A stretch of 22,506 bases of DNA, from the NCBI GenBank assembly GCA_008933045.1, contig WBXJ01000012.1, positions 1 to 22,506 of the forward strand, in the 5' to 3' direction. Below are positions 7,031 through 14,921 of the stretch, in pieces; position 1 is the stretch's first letter, and every line of letters starts with the position of its first letter. The notes under the pieces are model-generated. The model was not told where the DNA came from. It ran no database searches and saw nothing but the letters and a program-made list of their open reading frames with translations. Origin of the DNA: Verrucomicrobiota bacterium. Its GTDB lineage: Bacteria > Verrucomicrobiota > Verrucomicrobiia > Limisphaerales > SXQI01. A program made the position numbers and the translations under genes.

Positions 7031-8851
7031 ATGACCCCGTTGGACTCTCAAGAGCCTCAGTTGAAGCCGGCTCCCACACGACCCAGCAATATCTCCTTGG
7101 TGTTCACCTTGGTTTTTGGGTTGTTGGCTGTGCTTCCGTTGGTGGTCTTTTTTTATTTTCAAACATCGTCACTCAAACCAGAGAGTGGGAGCACTGCAAC
7201 GCAGACGAATGATCTCCCCATCGCACTCTTTAAAGAGGTCGGAGCCGAATCGGGATTGCGCTTCACGCATACCAACTCAGCCAGCGGCCTGAAATGGCTT
7301 CCAGAAACGATGGGGAGCGGATCAGCATTTCTGGATTACGACTCTGATGGCAGGCCCGACGTCTTGCTGGTCAACTCCGATTCTTGGCCCTGGTCCCCGC
7401 CCAATTCCGCAAGCCAAGGTAGCCTCCGGCTTTTCCACAACCTCGGCGATGGCCAATTTGCAGACGCCACCAAAGCATCTGGGATCAACCTGAAGTGCTA
7501 CGGGATGGGCTTGGCGGTGGGTGATTATGATAATGATGGACTCGTCGATTTCTTTGTCACCGCGCTGGGTGGCAATCATTTGTTCAAGAATCTCGGGGGC
7601 GGAAAATTTACAGAGACTTCGACTGAGGCGGGTTTACAACAAAACCCGGAGGATTGGGGAACGAGTTGTGCGTTCTTGGATTTTGATAATGACGGCGACC
7701 TTGACCTGTTTGTCTGCCATTACGTGCAGTGGACCCGAGAGTTAGACTTGGCCGCCCAATACACCTTGGCTGGCATCGGGCGAGCTTATGGGCCACCCCG
7801 CAATTTCTCTGGATCGTTTCCGAGCCTTTATCGCAATGACGGTGGCGGCCGTTTTACTGAGATTTCAAAACAAGCGGGCCTGCATCTGCGTGATTCGGGG
7901 ACGGGCCTCCCCCTCGCCAAGTCGTTGGGAGTCGCGCCCGTGGATCTGGATGGGGATGGTTGGATCGATCTCATTGTTGCCAATGACACCGTCCAAAACT
8001 TTGTTTTCCACAACGAACGCGATGGCACCTTTAAGGAAGTGGGCGCAATGTCTGGCTTGGCTTACGATAGCTACGGTGGAACCCGAGGCGCTATGGGCAT
8101 CGATTCCGGGAGGTTCCTCAACGATGACTCCTTGGCCGTATCCATCGGAAATTACGCCAACGAAATGACGGCACTCTATGTCCAGCGGGACCGTCTCCTC
8201 TTCTCTGATGAGGCCCAGACTCAGGGCATCGGTGCTGCGAGTCGCGAGTTTTTGACGTTCGGTGTTTTCTTCTTCGATCTCGATCTTGATGGATGGTTGG
8301 ACTTGTTGACAGTCAACGGCCATATCGAACCAGACATCAAAAAAATCAACGCCACTCAAAGCTATCGTCAACCCGCCCAACTATTCTGGAACCAACGTGG
8401 TTCCACACCGGCGGGAGGATTCAAACAATTGACCCAACTCGAATGCGGCGCAGACCTCTTGGAACCTATGGCAGCACGCGGTTCCGCCTATGCCGACATC
8501 GATGGAGATGGCGATTTGGATGTGCTCGTCACTCAACTCAACGGCCCCGTGCGCCTATTTCGTAATGACCTGCCGAAATCCCACCACTGGCTGAAGATCA
8601 AGTTGGTAGGAACCAAATCCAACCGCGACGCCATCGGTGCTTGGATCACCGCCAAAGTTGGAGCCAAGACCCTCCGTCAACAGGTGATGCCCACTCGAGG
8701 CTATTTATCGCAATCCGAACTACCTGTGACTTTAGGATTAGGGACAGCCACCCACGTCGAAAGCCTCACAATCGCCTGGCCCAGCGGCATCAAACAGGTC
8801 CTCAACAAAATCGTAATCGATCAACTCACGGTCATCCACGAACCACGCTAA
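7031..8851 (+). CDS. FG-GAP/VCBS repeat protein with C-terminal ASPIC/UnbV domain (CRTAC1-like)
   Basis: The 606-residue protein has one N-terminal membrane segment (about 21-43), so it is anchored with most of its length outside the cytoplasm. Six clear Asp-rich calcium-binding loops of the DxDxDGxxD type lie at about 102-110, 165-173, 217-225, 305-313, 416-424 and 489-497, with a degenerate one near 358-368. This gives a predicted seven-bladed beta-propeller. The final about 85 residues (HHWLKIKLVGTKSNRDAIGA to the end, with PTRGYLSQSE and IAWPSG) are an ASPIC/UnbV domain. Such proteins are abundant in Verrucomicrobia and Planctomycetes, often in multiple copies. Biochemical roles are unknown, and adhesion or carbohydrate binding is usually supposed. 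It lies 18 bases upstream of the phosphorylase-like gene and may be cotranscribed with it. Confidence 0.93.
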   Translation: MTPLDSQEPQLKPAPTRPSNISLVFTLVFGLLAVLPLVVFFYFQTSSLKPESGSTATQTNDLPIALFKEVGAESGLRFTHTNSASGLKWLPETMGSGSAFLDYDSDGRPDVLLVNSDSWPWSPPNSASQGSLRLFHNLGDGQFADATKASGINLKCYGMGLAVGDYDNDGLVDFFVTALGGNHLFKNLGGGKFTETSTEAGLQQNPEDWGTSCAFLDFDNDGDLDLFVCHYVQWTRELDLAAQYTLAGIGRAYGPPRNFSGSFPSLYRNDGGGRFTEISKQAGLHLRDSGTGLPLAKSLGVAPVDLDGDGWIDLIVANDTVQNFVFHNERDGTFKEVGAMSGLAYDSYGGTRGAMGIDSGRFLNDDSLAVSIGNYANEMTALYVQRDRLLFSDEAQTQGIGAASREFLTFGVFFFDLDLDGWLDLLTVNGHIEPDIKKINATQSYRQPAQLFWNQRGSTPAGGFKQLTQLECGADLLEPMAARGSAYADIDGDGDLDVLVTQLNGPVRLFRNDLPKSHHWLKIKLVGTKSNRDAIGAWITAKVGAKTLRQQVMPTRGYLSQSELPVTLGLGTATHVESLTIAWPSGIKQVLNKIVIDQLTVIHEPR

Positions 8852-8869
8852 TCCATACCCTTACAAACA

Positions 8870-9523
8870 ATGATCCCACAACCCGAAGAGCCAACTCCTG
8901 CCCCGCTCAATGTATTGGTCTGCTTTGCCGTCCGCGAGGAAGCCAAATTCTTCAAACCCAAGCCCCACCAAAAAGTCGTCTTCACCGGCATGGGCCGCAA
9001 CAACGCCGCACGCGTCATCGAGAACCGTTGCGCCTCCCACCGACCCGACCTCGTGGTGACCTGCGGATTTGCCGGTGGATTAAACCCGATCTTCTCCGAA
9101 AGCGACGTTGTTTTTGATGCCGATACGAACACTCCGTTAGAGTCGAAACTCAACGAATCTGGAGCCAAACGTGCCACCTTTTTTTGCGCAAACCGCGTCG
9201 CCATCACCTCCGAAGAAAAACTACGCCTCTGGCGCTACACCGGAATGGACATCGTCGAAATGGAATCAGAAACCATCCGCGATCACTGTCGCGATCTAGG
9301 AATCCCGAGCGCGACCATTCGCAGCATCTGCGACAGTGCCCATGATGATTTGCCATTAGATTTCACCTTGTTGATGAACAACCATCAAAACGTGAATTAC
9401 AAAAAAATGAGCTGGCTCCTCATCAAATCACCCCGCCTCATCATCGAACTCCTAGCCTTCCAAAAGAAAACCACCGACGCCGCCCAAGCCTTAGCCACCT
9501 GCCTGGAAAAATCGCTTCCTTAA
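8870..9523 (+). CDS. Nucleoside-phosphorylase-superfamily enzyme (MTA/SAH nucleosidase-like)
   Basis: The 217-residue protein has the PNP/UDP phosphorylase fold markers in order: AVREEAKF (20-27) with an acidic pair where MTA/SAH nucleosidase has a catalytic Glu, TGMGRNNA (39-46), CGFAGGL (65-71), VEMESE (129-134) for ribose binding, and ICDSAHDD (153-160) with a probable catalytic Asp155. The likely reaction is cleavage of the N-glycosidic bond of a purine nucleoside or a derivative such as methylthioadenosine, by water or phosphate. The exact substrate cannot be read. The hopanoid-associated phosphorylase HpnG belongs to the same group, but no hopanoid genes are visible. The C-terminal part after residue 165 is diverged and basic. 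The gene starts 18 bases after the ASPIC-protein stop with no Shine-Dalgarno sequence. Confidence 0.8.
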   Translation: MIPQPEEPTPAPLNVLVCFAVREEAKFFKPKPHQKVVFTGMGRNNAARVIENRCASHRPDLVVTCGFAGGLNPIFSESDVVFDADTNTPLESKLNESGAKRATFFCANRVAITSEEKLRLWRYTGMDIVEMESETIRDHCRDLGIPSATIRSICDSAHDDLPLDFTLLMNNHQNVNYKKMSWLLIKSPRLIIELLAFQKKTTDAAQALATCLEKSLP

Positions 9524-9618
9524 TATCTTTTCTACACCTATACGTCAGCTTCCTCCGTTCATTTCGTTCGCCTCTCTCGGGCGTCGATTTTGATGGTTTA
9601 AGGGGGTGAAAGCCTGAA

Positions 9619-9646
9619 TTGACTTTTTTAAGCGGTTTTAGACAAT
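9619..9646 (+). promoter_or_regulatory. Candidate promoter of parB
   Basis: TTGACT (9619-9624, five of six to the -35) is followed after 16 bases by GACAAT (9641-9646, four of six to the -10). The parB ATG is at 9655, 8 bases further, so transcription would begin at or next to the start codon. No Shine-Dalgarno sequence precedes the ATG. I see no strong terminator in the preceding intergenic stretch. Confidence 0.35.
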
Positions 9647-9654
9647 GTTGACCC

Positions 9655-10575
9655 ATGTCCAAATCTGCTTTGGGACGGGGTTTGGGAGCTTTGATGGGCG
9701 GGATTTCATCTAGTGATAAATCCGCTGCGTCATCTTCCGCCTTGGTCTCTCCACTCTCTCCCACGTTGGTGGATCTCCGCGAACGGGTGGAGATCGTTCC
9801 GTTGGCAAAGGTGCATCCGTGCGCTTTCCAACCTCGGCGTGATTTTTCGTCCGAAACCCTCGCGGAATTGGCTGACTCAATTCGTACGCAGGGAGTGTTA
9901 CAACCTCTGTTGGTGCGGCGGGTTGGCGATGGTTACGAGTTGATCGCGGGTGAACGTCGCTGGCGTGCCGCACAGTTAGCGGGACTGACGGAGTTACCTG
10001 TGCTGGTGCGTGTGGCGGATGATCGCAAGGTGCTTGAGTTGGCACTGATTGAGAATTTGCAGCGGGAAAACTTGAACGCGATCGAGGAAGCGGCGGGTTA
10101 TGCGCAGTTGATTCAACAGTTTCAGTTGAAGCAGGATGAGATCGCGGCTCGTGTGGGAAAGAGTCGTGCTTCGGTGGCGAATGCGTTGCGATTGCTCCAG
10201 TTGCCGCAGGGCCTTCAGCAGCAGGTTCGCGGAGGTGAGCTTTCGGTGGGACATGCGAAGGTGATTCTGGGGTTGGACTCGGCGCAGGATCAGGCGATGG
10301 TGGCTGGGAGGGTGATTCGCGAGAGCCTGAGTGTGCGCCAGACCGAGGAGGTGGTGGCGCAGTTGCATATCTCGGGGAGTGGGGCGAAACGATTGCCGTC
10401 TTCCAAACACTCACCGGATGTCCACGTTAACGCCTTACAGACGCGGTTGCAGGAACACTTTGGAACCAAGGTCATGTTGCGTTATCGCAAGGGTAAAGGG
10501 GCTGTGGAGATTCGGTTTTTTAGTGATGATGATCTCGAACGGGTCATGGGGATTCTAGGGGTGCGGATCGATTGA
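9655..10575 (+). CDS. parB: ParB/Spo0J chromosome-partitioning protein
   Basis: The 306-residue protein is of typical ParB size. It begins with the family's basic GRGLGALMGG segment (7-16), which contacts ParA in relatives. The CTP-binding and hydrolysing N-domain follows (about 45-140), with FQPRRDF (58-64), GERRWRAA (99-106) and ENLQREN (133-139). Then come a helix-turn-helix parS-binding domain (about 158-185, EIAARVGKSRASVANALRLL) and a short C-terminal dimerisation domain ending in a basic/hydrophobic stretch. ParB loads at parS sites and spreads as a CTP-gated clamp to organise the origin region. The usual partner parA is not adjacent in this window, since the upstream gene is a phosphorylase homologue. 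The presence of parB suggests the replication origin could be near on the chromosome, but this is not shown. Confidence 0.95.
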   Translation: MSKSALGRGLGALMGGISSSDKSAASSSALVSPLSPTLVDLRERVEIVPLAKVHPCAFQPRRDFSSETLAELADSIRTQGVLQPLLVRRVGDGYELIAGERRWRAAQLAGLTELPVLVRVADDRKVLELALIENLQRENLNAIEEAAGYAQLIQQFQLKQDEIAARVGKSRASVANALRLLQLPQGLQQQVRGGELSVGHAKVILGLDSAQDQAMVAGRVIRESLSVRQTEEVVAQLHISGSGAKRLPSSKHSPDVHVNALQTRLQEHFGTKVMLRYRKGKGAVEIRFFSDDDLERVMGILGVRID

Positions 10576-10617
10576 TGGTTGTCCGTCTCACCCGATGGGT
10601 GGATGGGTTTTATTTTG

Positions 10618-11739
10618 ATGAACATTTCTGATCTTCGCAAACACACCGCGCTCGCGCTCGAATCTCACACGGGCAAACTCTCCGCACTTTCTGCGTTCAT
10701 TGGGCTAGATGGTTTTGTCGATGAGATTATCCATGCTGTCGATGTCCGCACCTCGGTGGATTCGTTCAGCGCGATCCCCACCTTGGCCGCGTTGGGTCAT
10801 CGGATTGCAGAAGCAGCAGGAAAAAGTGCCAATCTGGAACTGGTGACCGTGCGGACGAAGTTGGGTGGAAACGGCCCGATCATGGCGAATGCGTTGGCGA
10901 CGCTTGGGCTTCAGGTGACGTATGTGGGCGGGTTAGGTTACCCCAATTTACACCCGGTGTTCGAAGATTTTTCCCGCAAGGCCACAGTACATTCCATCGC
11001 GCCTCCCGGGCACACGGATGCGATTGAGTTCATGGACGGCAAGCTGATGCTTGGCAAACACACGCCGCTCGCGGAGATTCATTGGGCGAACCTGCAGGCA
11101 AGGTTGGGGCGAGATTTCTTCCAACAACACTTAGCGCAGTCGAGTCTCGTGGGTTTTGTGAACTGGACGATGATCCCGTTCATGAGCGAGATTTGGGAGT
11201 CGTTGCTAACAGAGTTATGCCCCAAGTTGGAGGGGCAACGGCGTTTCATTTTTTTCGATCTCGCGGATCCACAAAAACGTCCACCTGCGGACATCCGTCA
11301 TGCGATGGATCTCATTACGCGCTTTCAGAAGCATTTTAAAGTGATCCTTGGGCTGAATGAGAACGAGGCGGAGGAAGTTGGTGCGGTGCTGGGTTTTCAT
11401 CGTCCCACAGCGGATGCCGCCGGATTGGCGGTGTTGACTCAACAGCTTTTTGACACGCTCGAGATTGATTCGTTGGTGGTGCATCCCGTTTCATACGCCG
11501 TGGCGGTAACGAAAGAACACCTTGATACCATCGCGGGCCCAATCATCAGAAAACCCGTCATCACAACAGGAGCAGGCGATCATTTTAATTCCGCCTTCTG
11601 CTTGGGCAAACTGCTCGACCTGTCCAATGCGGCCTGTATTTTAACCGGCGTAACGGCCAGCGGTTACTACGTGCGCACGGGAAATTCTCCCACGTTGGAA
11701 AATCTGGCGGAAATGATGAGGACTTGGCCTGATGCCTAA
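10618..11739 (+). CDS. PfkB-family sugar/nucleoside kinase
   Basis: The 373-residue product carries the ribokinase/PfkB fold. There is a glycine pair with a substrate-binding Asn in LGGNGPIMANAL (82-93) and an ATP-site region around LVVHP. The anion-hole/catalytic signature GAGDHFNSAFC (318-328) has Asp321 as the probable base. The N-terminal substrate motif is GLDGFVDEI (29-37). The phosphate acceptor is a sugar, nucleoside or related alcohol that cannot be specified from sequence. The protein is longer than usual (about 300-330) because of a 40-50-residue N-terminal extension and inserts. A TTG at 10579 and an ATG at 10603 are in-frame alternative starts. I chose the ATG at 10618 because the residues upstream of it are not family-like. 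It lies 42 bases after parB and 28 before def. Confidence 0.85.
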   Translation: MNISDLRKHTALALESHTGKLSALSAFIGLDGFVDEIIHAVDVRTSVDSFSAIPTLAALGHRIAEAAGKSANLELVTVRTKLGGNGPIMANALATLGLQVTYVGGLGYPNLHPVFEDFSRKATVHSIAPPGHTDAIEFMDGKLMLGKHTPLAEIHWANLQARLGRDFFQQHLAQSSLVGFVNWTMIPFMSEIWESLLTELCPKLEGQRRFIFFDLADPQKRPPADIRHAMDLITRFQKHFKVILGLNENEAEEVGAVLGFHRPTADAAGLAVLTQQLFDTLEIDSLVVHPVSYAVAVTKEHLDTIAGPIIRKPVITTGAGDHFNSAFCLGKLLDLSNAACILTGVTASGYYVRTGNSPTLENLAEMMRTWPDA

Positions 11740-11767
11740 TTCAAGCCGAACCGTTTTATAAATCTGT

Positions 11768-12364
11768 ATGGTGCTCACAATCACAAAATATGGAAACCCA
11801 GTGCTGCGCAAAAAAGGCGTGCACATCCAGAAGTTTACTCCGGAAATCCAGACGTTGATCACGCATATGTTTGAGACCATGTATGATGCACATGGCATTG
11901 GTCTCGCAGCGCAGCAAGTCGGCCACGCGCTGCAACTCGCGATTATCGACCTAAGAGGCTTAAAGGATCGACCTTCGACTTTGGAGTTGGGTGGTCAACC
12001 AGCAGACGTGGAATCCATCATGCCTCTCACCTTGATCAATCCTCAGATCACCCCGCTAGGACCTCCTGTCGAAGGATCCGAGGGTTGCTTGAGTTTTCCG
12101 GAAATCTATTCCGAAATCACACGCCCTGAATCGATTCGCGTGAGTGCCCTGAACGAACGCGGTGACCCGATTCAATTTCAGTGTGGCGGCCTTCTCGCCC
12201 GTGCGATTCAACATGAGTATGATCATCTGCAAGGTATTTTGTTTATTGATCGAATGGCTCGCAGTGACAAATTGGAGTTGAAGGAAGAACTGGAACTGCT
12301 GCAAGCAGAGACCAAGGAAGCTCTTCAACAGACCCGGAAAACTGCTCCCCAGAACCGACGTTGA
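11768..12364 (+). CDS. def: Peptide deformylase
   Basis: The 198-residue metalloenzyme removes the formyl group from the N-terminal methionine of nascent proteins. All three family motifs are present: GIGLAAQQ (43-50), EGCLS (105-109) with the metal-ligand Cys107, and QHEYDH (148-153) with ligand His149, catalytic Glu150 and ligand His153. The C-terminal tail of about 30 residues is rich in Glu, Lys and Gln and probably helical. TATAAA at 11757-11762 sits 5 bases before the ATG and could be an internal promoter, although the 28-base gap to the kinase gene also permits cotranscription. The usual partner fmt is not adjacent. Its stop is only 6 bases from the end of the convergent rsmE. Confidence 0.97.
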   Translation: MVLTITKYGNPVLRKKGVHIQKFTPEIQTLITHMFETMYDAHGIGLAAQQVGHALQLAIIDLRGLKDRPSTLELGGQPADVESIMPLTLINPQITPLGPPVEGSEGCLSFPEIYSEITRPESIRVSALNERGDPIQFQCGGLLARAIQHEYDHLQGILFIDRMARSDKLELKEELELLQAETKEALQQTRKTAPQNRR

Positions 12365-12370
12365 CACGGC

Positions 12371-13117
12371 TCAGGCTTGAGTCTCGTAATTCAATACCGA
12401 GAGCGCGTAGAGGGCAGCAGTTTCAGCGCGTAAGACCAGAGGGCCGAGGGTAATGGGTTGTGCGCCGGTCGCTCGGATCGAAGCTAACTCAGGTTCGGTA
12501 AAGTCCCCTTCCGGCCCGATCCACACCGCAAAAGACAACGGGCGACGGCCTTGAGTCTTGGTAAACTCCTCGATGACACTTCGGGGATGTCGAGCATCGC
12601 TCGCGAAGGTGCCTAGGAGCGAAAGATCCGCTGACCCCGCCTCAGGAAGAGCCGCCACAAAGGAAAGCGGTGCCTCGATCCTCGGTAACCACGGGGAACC
12701 ACATTGTTTGATCGCATCGATCGCGGTGGCTGTCCATTTTTCCACCTTCTGTCGGCGATCGGAGGCATCCGGTCGCATCATCGTCCGATCCGTTAACAAC
12801 GGCACAATGCGGCGAGCACCAAGCTCGGTAGCTTTCTCGATAATCCACTCCATGTTCTTACCCTTGGGAATGGCTTGAAACAGGGTAATGTGCGCCGTCA
12901 ACTCAGGCGCGATGTGGCGTTGTTCCACGCGCAGGATAACGGATCGTTTGGAGATGGAATGCACGATGGCATCCAGCCGATGACCGGCACCATCCAACCC
13001 CTGCACCCGTTCCCCCTCGCGAGCGCGAAGCACCCTCACAAGATGATGGCTCTCGCGTTCTGAAAGCTCGATCAACTCGTGTGCCGAGAGTGCTGGTTCA
13101 ATAAACACCCGGTGCAT
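12371..13117 (-). CDS. rsmE: 16S rRNA (uracil1498-N3)-methyltransferase RsmE
   Basis: The 248-residue SPOUT-class enzyme transfers a methyl group from S-adenosylmethionine to N3 of U1498 in 16S rRNA. A small N-terminal PUA-like domain (about 1-70, with ESHHLVRVLR) binds RNA. The trefoil-knot methyltransferase domain follows, with KGKNMEWIIEKATELG (85-100), GPEGDFTEPE (201-210) and LGPLVLRAETAA (224-235), the last matching the LGxRILRTETA signature. It is the last gene of the minus-strand grpE-dnaJ-rsmE run, starting 12 bases after the dnaJ stop. The same neighbourhood (dnaJ with rsmE) is known from Firmicutes heat-shock operons. Confidence 0.95.
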   Translation of the reverse strand: MHRVFIEPALSAHELIELSERESHHLVRVLRAREGERVQGLDGAGHRLDAIVHSISKRSVILRVEQRHIAPELTAHITLFQAIPKGKNMEWIIEKATELGARRIVPLLTDRTMMRPDASDRRQKVEKWTATAIDAIKQCGSPWLPRIEAPLSFVAALPEAGSADLSLLGTFASDARHPRSVIEEFTKTQGRRPLSFAVWIGPEGDFTEPELASIRATGAQPITLGPLVLRAETAALYALSVLNYETQA

Positions 13118-13129
13118 GGAATCGTCGGG

Positions 13130-14287
13130 TTAACGGAAAAGCTTTTTTGCTTTCTCCCAGAAGCCTTGGCTAATGGGGCTGACATGCGCATCGCAAAGGG
13201 CCGAGAACTCCGCCAGTTTTGCTTTCTGCACCGCATTCAAACGAGTAGGCACTTCGATCTGTATCTTGACATGCAAATCCCCTACCCCGTGACCCTGAAC
13301 ATTTCGCACGCCTCGGTTTTTTAAGCGAAACATCGAATTGTTCTGCGTTCCAGCAGGCACCTTAATCGTCGTCTTACCAGTCAAGGTGGGCACCTCGACT
13401 TCTCCACCCAACGCTGCATCAGCAAACTGCACCGGCACCTCGCAGATCAAGTCATCCCCTTCGCGCTGGAAAATATCGTGGTCCTTGACATGAAGCACCA
13501 CGTAAAGATCCCCAGTGCTCCCCCCCCTCACGCCGCCTTCGCCATTACCGGTGGAACGCAGGCGTGCGCCAGTGTCCACGCCGGCTGGGATTTTTAGCTT
13601 CACCTTCGTCGAGCGTTCGCGTCTACCCGCACCTTTGCAAGTCTGGCAGGGTTTCTCGATCGTTTGTCCTGCTCCCTGACAACGCGGGCAGGTCTGGGCG
13701 ATGCTAAAAATACCCCGCGCAGACACCACCTGCCCCCGACCTCCACAAGTCTGACAGGACTTACGGCCCGAGCCTTGCTCCGCTCCTGAGCCTCGGCACG
13801 GTTCACACACGTCGGGCTTGGTAAGCGAAACTTCCTTCTCACAACCCAACACCGCTTCCTCAAACGAAATCTCCATATCGTAACGCAAATCTGCGCCACG
13901 CTGCGGCCCTGTGGGATCTTGGCGAGATCCGCCCCCACCAAAAAGATCGTTAAAAATACTGCCCCCGCTTCCACCTCCACCACCGGAGTTTCCAAAGGCT
14001 TCACGAAAAAGATCGAACGGATCGTGAGATCCACCACGACCAGCCCCTGCCCGCGCACGGGGATCAAATGCGTCGTGACCATGCTGATCATAGGCACCAC
14101 GCTTCTGAGGATCGCTCAGAATCTCGTAAGCCTCACCCACTTCCTTAAATCGGTCCTCGGCGGTTTTATCGCCTGGGTTCTTATCCGGATGAAATTTGAC
14201 AGCCATCTTGCGATAGGCTTTTTTAATCTCCTCGGCAGTAACCGAGCGTTCAATCTCTAGGATGAGGTAGTAATCGCGTTTCGCCAT
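13130..14287 (-). CDS. dnaJ: Chaperone protein DnaJ (Hsp40)
   Basis: The 385-residue type I J-protein stimulates the ATPase of DnaK and delivers unfolded clients. The J domain (1-70) holds the HPD motif at 33-35. A Gly/Phe-rich linker (about 80-125) is followed by a zinc-binding domain with four CxxCxGxG repeats at about 161, 178, 200 and 214, all eight cysteines present. Two beta-sandwich client-binding domains and a dimerisation tail complete the protein. It starts 8 bases after the grpE stop, so the two are cotranscribed. dnaK is not in the window. Confidence 0.97.
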   Translation of the reverse strand: MAKRDYYLILEIERSVTAEEIKKAYRKMAVKFHPDKNPGDKTAEDRFKEVGEAYEILSDPQKRGAYDQHGHDAFDPRARAGAGRGGSHDPFDLFREAFGNSGGGGGSGGSIFNDLFGGGGSRQDPTGPQRGADLRYDMEISFEEAVLGCEKEVSLTKPDVCEPCRGSGAEQGSGRKSCQTCGGRGQVVSARGIFSIAQTCPRCQGAGQTIEKPCQTCKGAGRRERSTKVKLKIPAGVDTGARLRSTGNGEGGVRGGSTGDLYVVLHVKDHDIFQREGDDLICEVPVQFADAALGGEVEVPTLTGKTTIKVPAGTQNNSMFRLKNRGVRNVQGHGVGDLHVKIQIEVPTRLNAVQKAKLAEFSALCDAHVSPISQGFWEKAKKLFR

Positions 14288-14295
14288 GGAGTTGC

Positions 14296-14838
14296 TTAGT
14301 CAGCTTTCTTCGCGACGACGACCGTGGCGGGCCGCACAAGGCGATCACGCAACTTGTAACCCTTCCGTAATTGCTGGAGCACATTCCCCTCGGGTACATC
14401 GGCACTCGGTTGATGTGAAACCGCCTCATGCAAATTGGGGTCAAACACCTGACCCTCCGCATGGATTTCCTCCAAGCCAGCGTCATTCAATGCCGAACGC
14501 ATTTGAGTAGAAATCATCGTGACGCCGGTTTTCAGCGAATCCACACTGACACCCTGCGGACTATTTGCCGACAACATCGCCATGTCAAAATTATCGAGCA
14601 CAGGGATCAGCCGCTCGAGCAACGACTCATTCGCATACTTGATGGCCTCCGACTTCTCACGGATCGCGCGTTTTTTATAATTATCAAAATCGGCGTTCAG
14701 CCGCACGAACCGTTCCCAAGTCTCCGTGGCCTTGGCAACCTGCGCCTTCAACTCGTCCCACTGGGCAGAAGTCACCACGATCTCCGTAGTCTTCCCACCA
14801 TCGTCTGTTCCATCCGCTAAATCTGATCCGTTTGTCAT
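14296..14838 (-). CDS. grpE: Nucleotide exchange factor GrpE
   Basis: The 180-residue protein releases ADP from DnaK. It has a long helical dimerisation segment (about 25-90, including NADFDNYKKR and LLERLIPVLDNFDMAM). The C-terminal beta domain carries FDPNLHEAV (132-140) and GYKLRDRLVRPA (160-171), the family signature. The acidic, Gly/Asp-rich N-terminus is disordered, as in relatives. It is the first heat-shock gene of the run, 83 bases after the Lgt-like gene. This short upstream stretch contains no CIRCE element (TTAGCACTC-N9-GAGTGCTAA) and no evident sigma32 promoter, so its heat control, if any, is not visible. Confidence 0.96.
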   Translation of the reverse strand: MTNGSDLADGTDDGGKTTEIVVTSAQWDELKAQVAKATETWERFVRLNADFDNYKKRAIREKSEAIKYANESLLERLIPVLDNFDMAMLSANSPQGVSVDSLKTGVTMISTQMRSALNDAGLEEIHAEGQVFDPNLHEAVSHQPSADVPEGNVLQQLRKGYKLRDRLVRPATVVVAKKAD

Positions 14839-14921
14839 AATCTGTTACCTAGCCTCCGATCATTCATCGAAACCTGCGAAAAATACCAAAAACAGGCACG
14901 AAATGCCAGTAAGCTCGCCGA

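Noticed and set aside
7865..8380. Minus-strand open frame of 171 codons inside the FG-GAP/ASPIC gene
   Set aside because: Its acidic stretches mirror the repeated Asp-Gly codons of the real gene on the other strand.
8870..9523. Assignment as hopanoid-associated phosphorylase HpnG
   Set aside because: Superfamily motifs fit, but no hopanoid-biosynthesis gene lies in the window and the C-terminus is diverged, so the specific name is not justified.
9710..10414. Long minus-strand open frame opposite parB (234 codons, Pro/Ser-rich)
   Set aside because: It lies wholly opposite a clear parB, has low-complexity composition without any domain, and arises from the codon bias of the real gene.
10579..10617. 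N-terminal extension of the PfkB kinase from TTG 10579
   Set aside because: The extra residues are not family-like and the ATG at 10618 gives a natural start.
14405..14425. parS-like GATGTGAAACC
   Set aside because: Only the right half resembles TGTTTCACGTGAAACA. The left half fails at several positions and it lies inside grpE.
14839..14921. CIRCE or sigma32 heat-shock site before grpE
   Set aside because: No TTAGCACTC-type inverted repeat and no paired CTTGAA / CCCCAT-like boxes are present.
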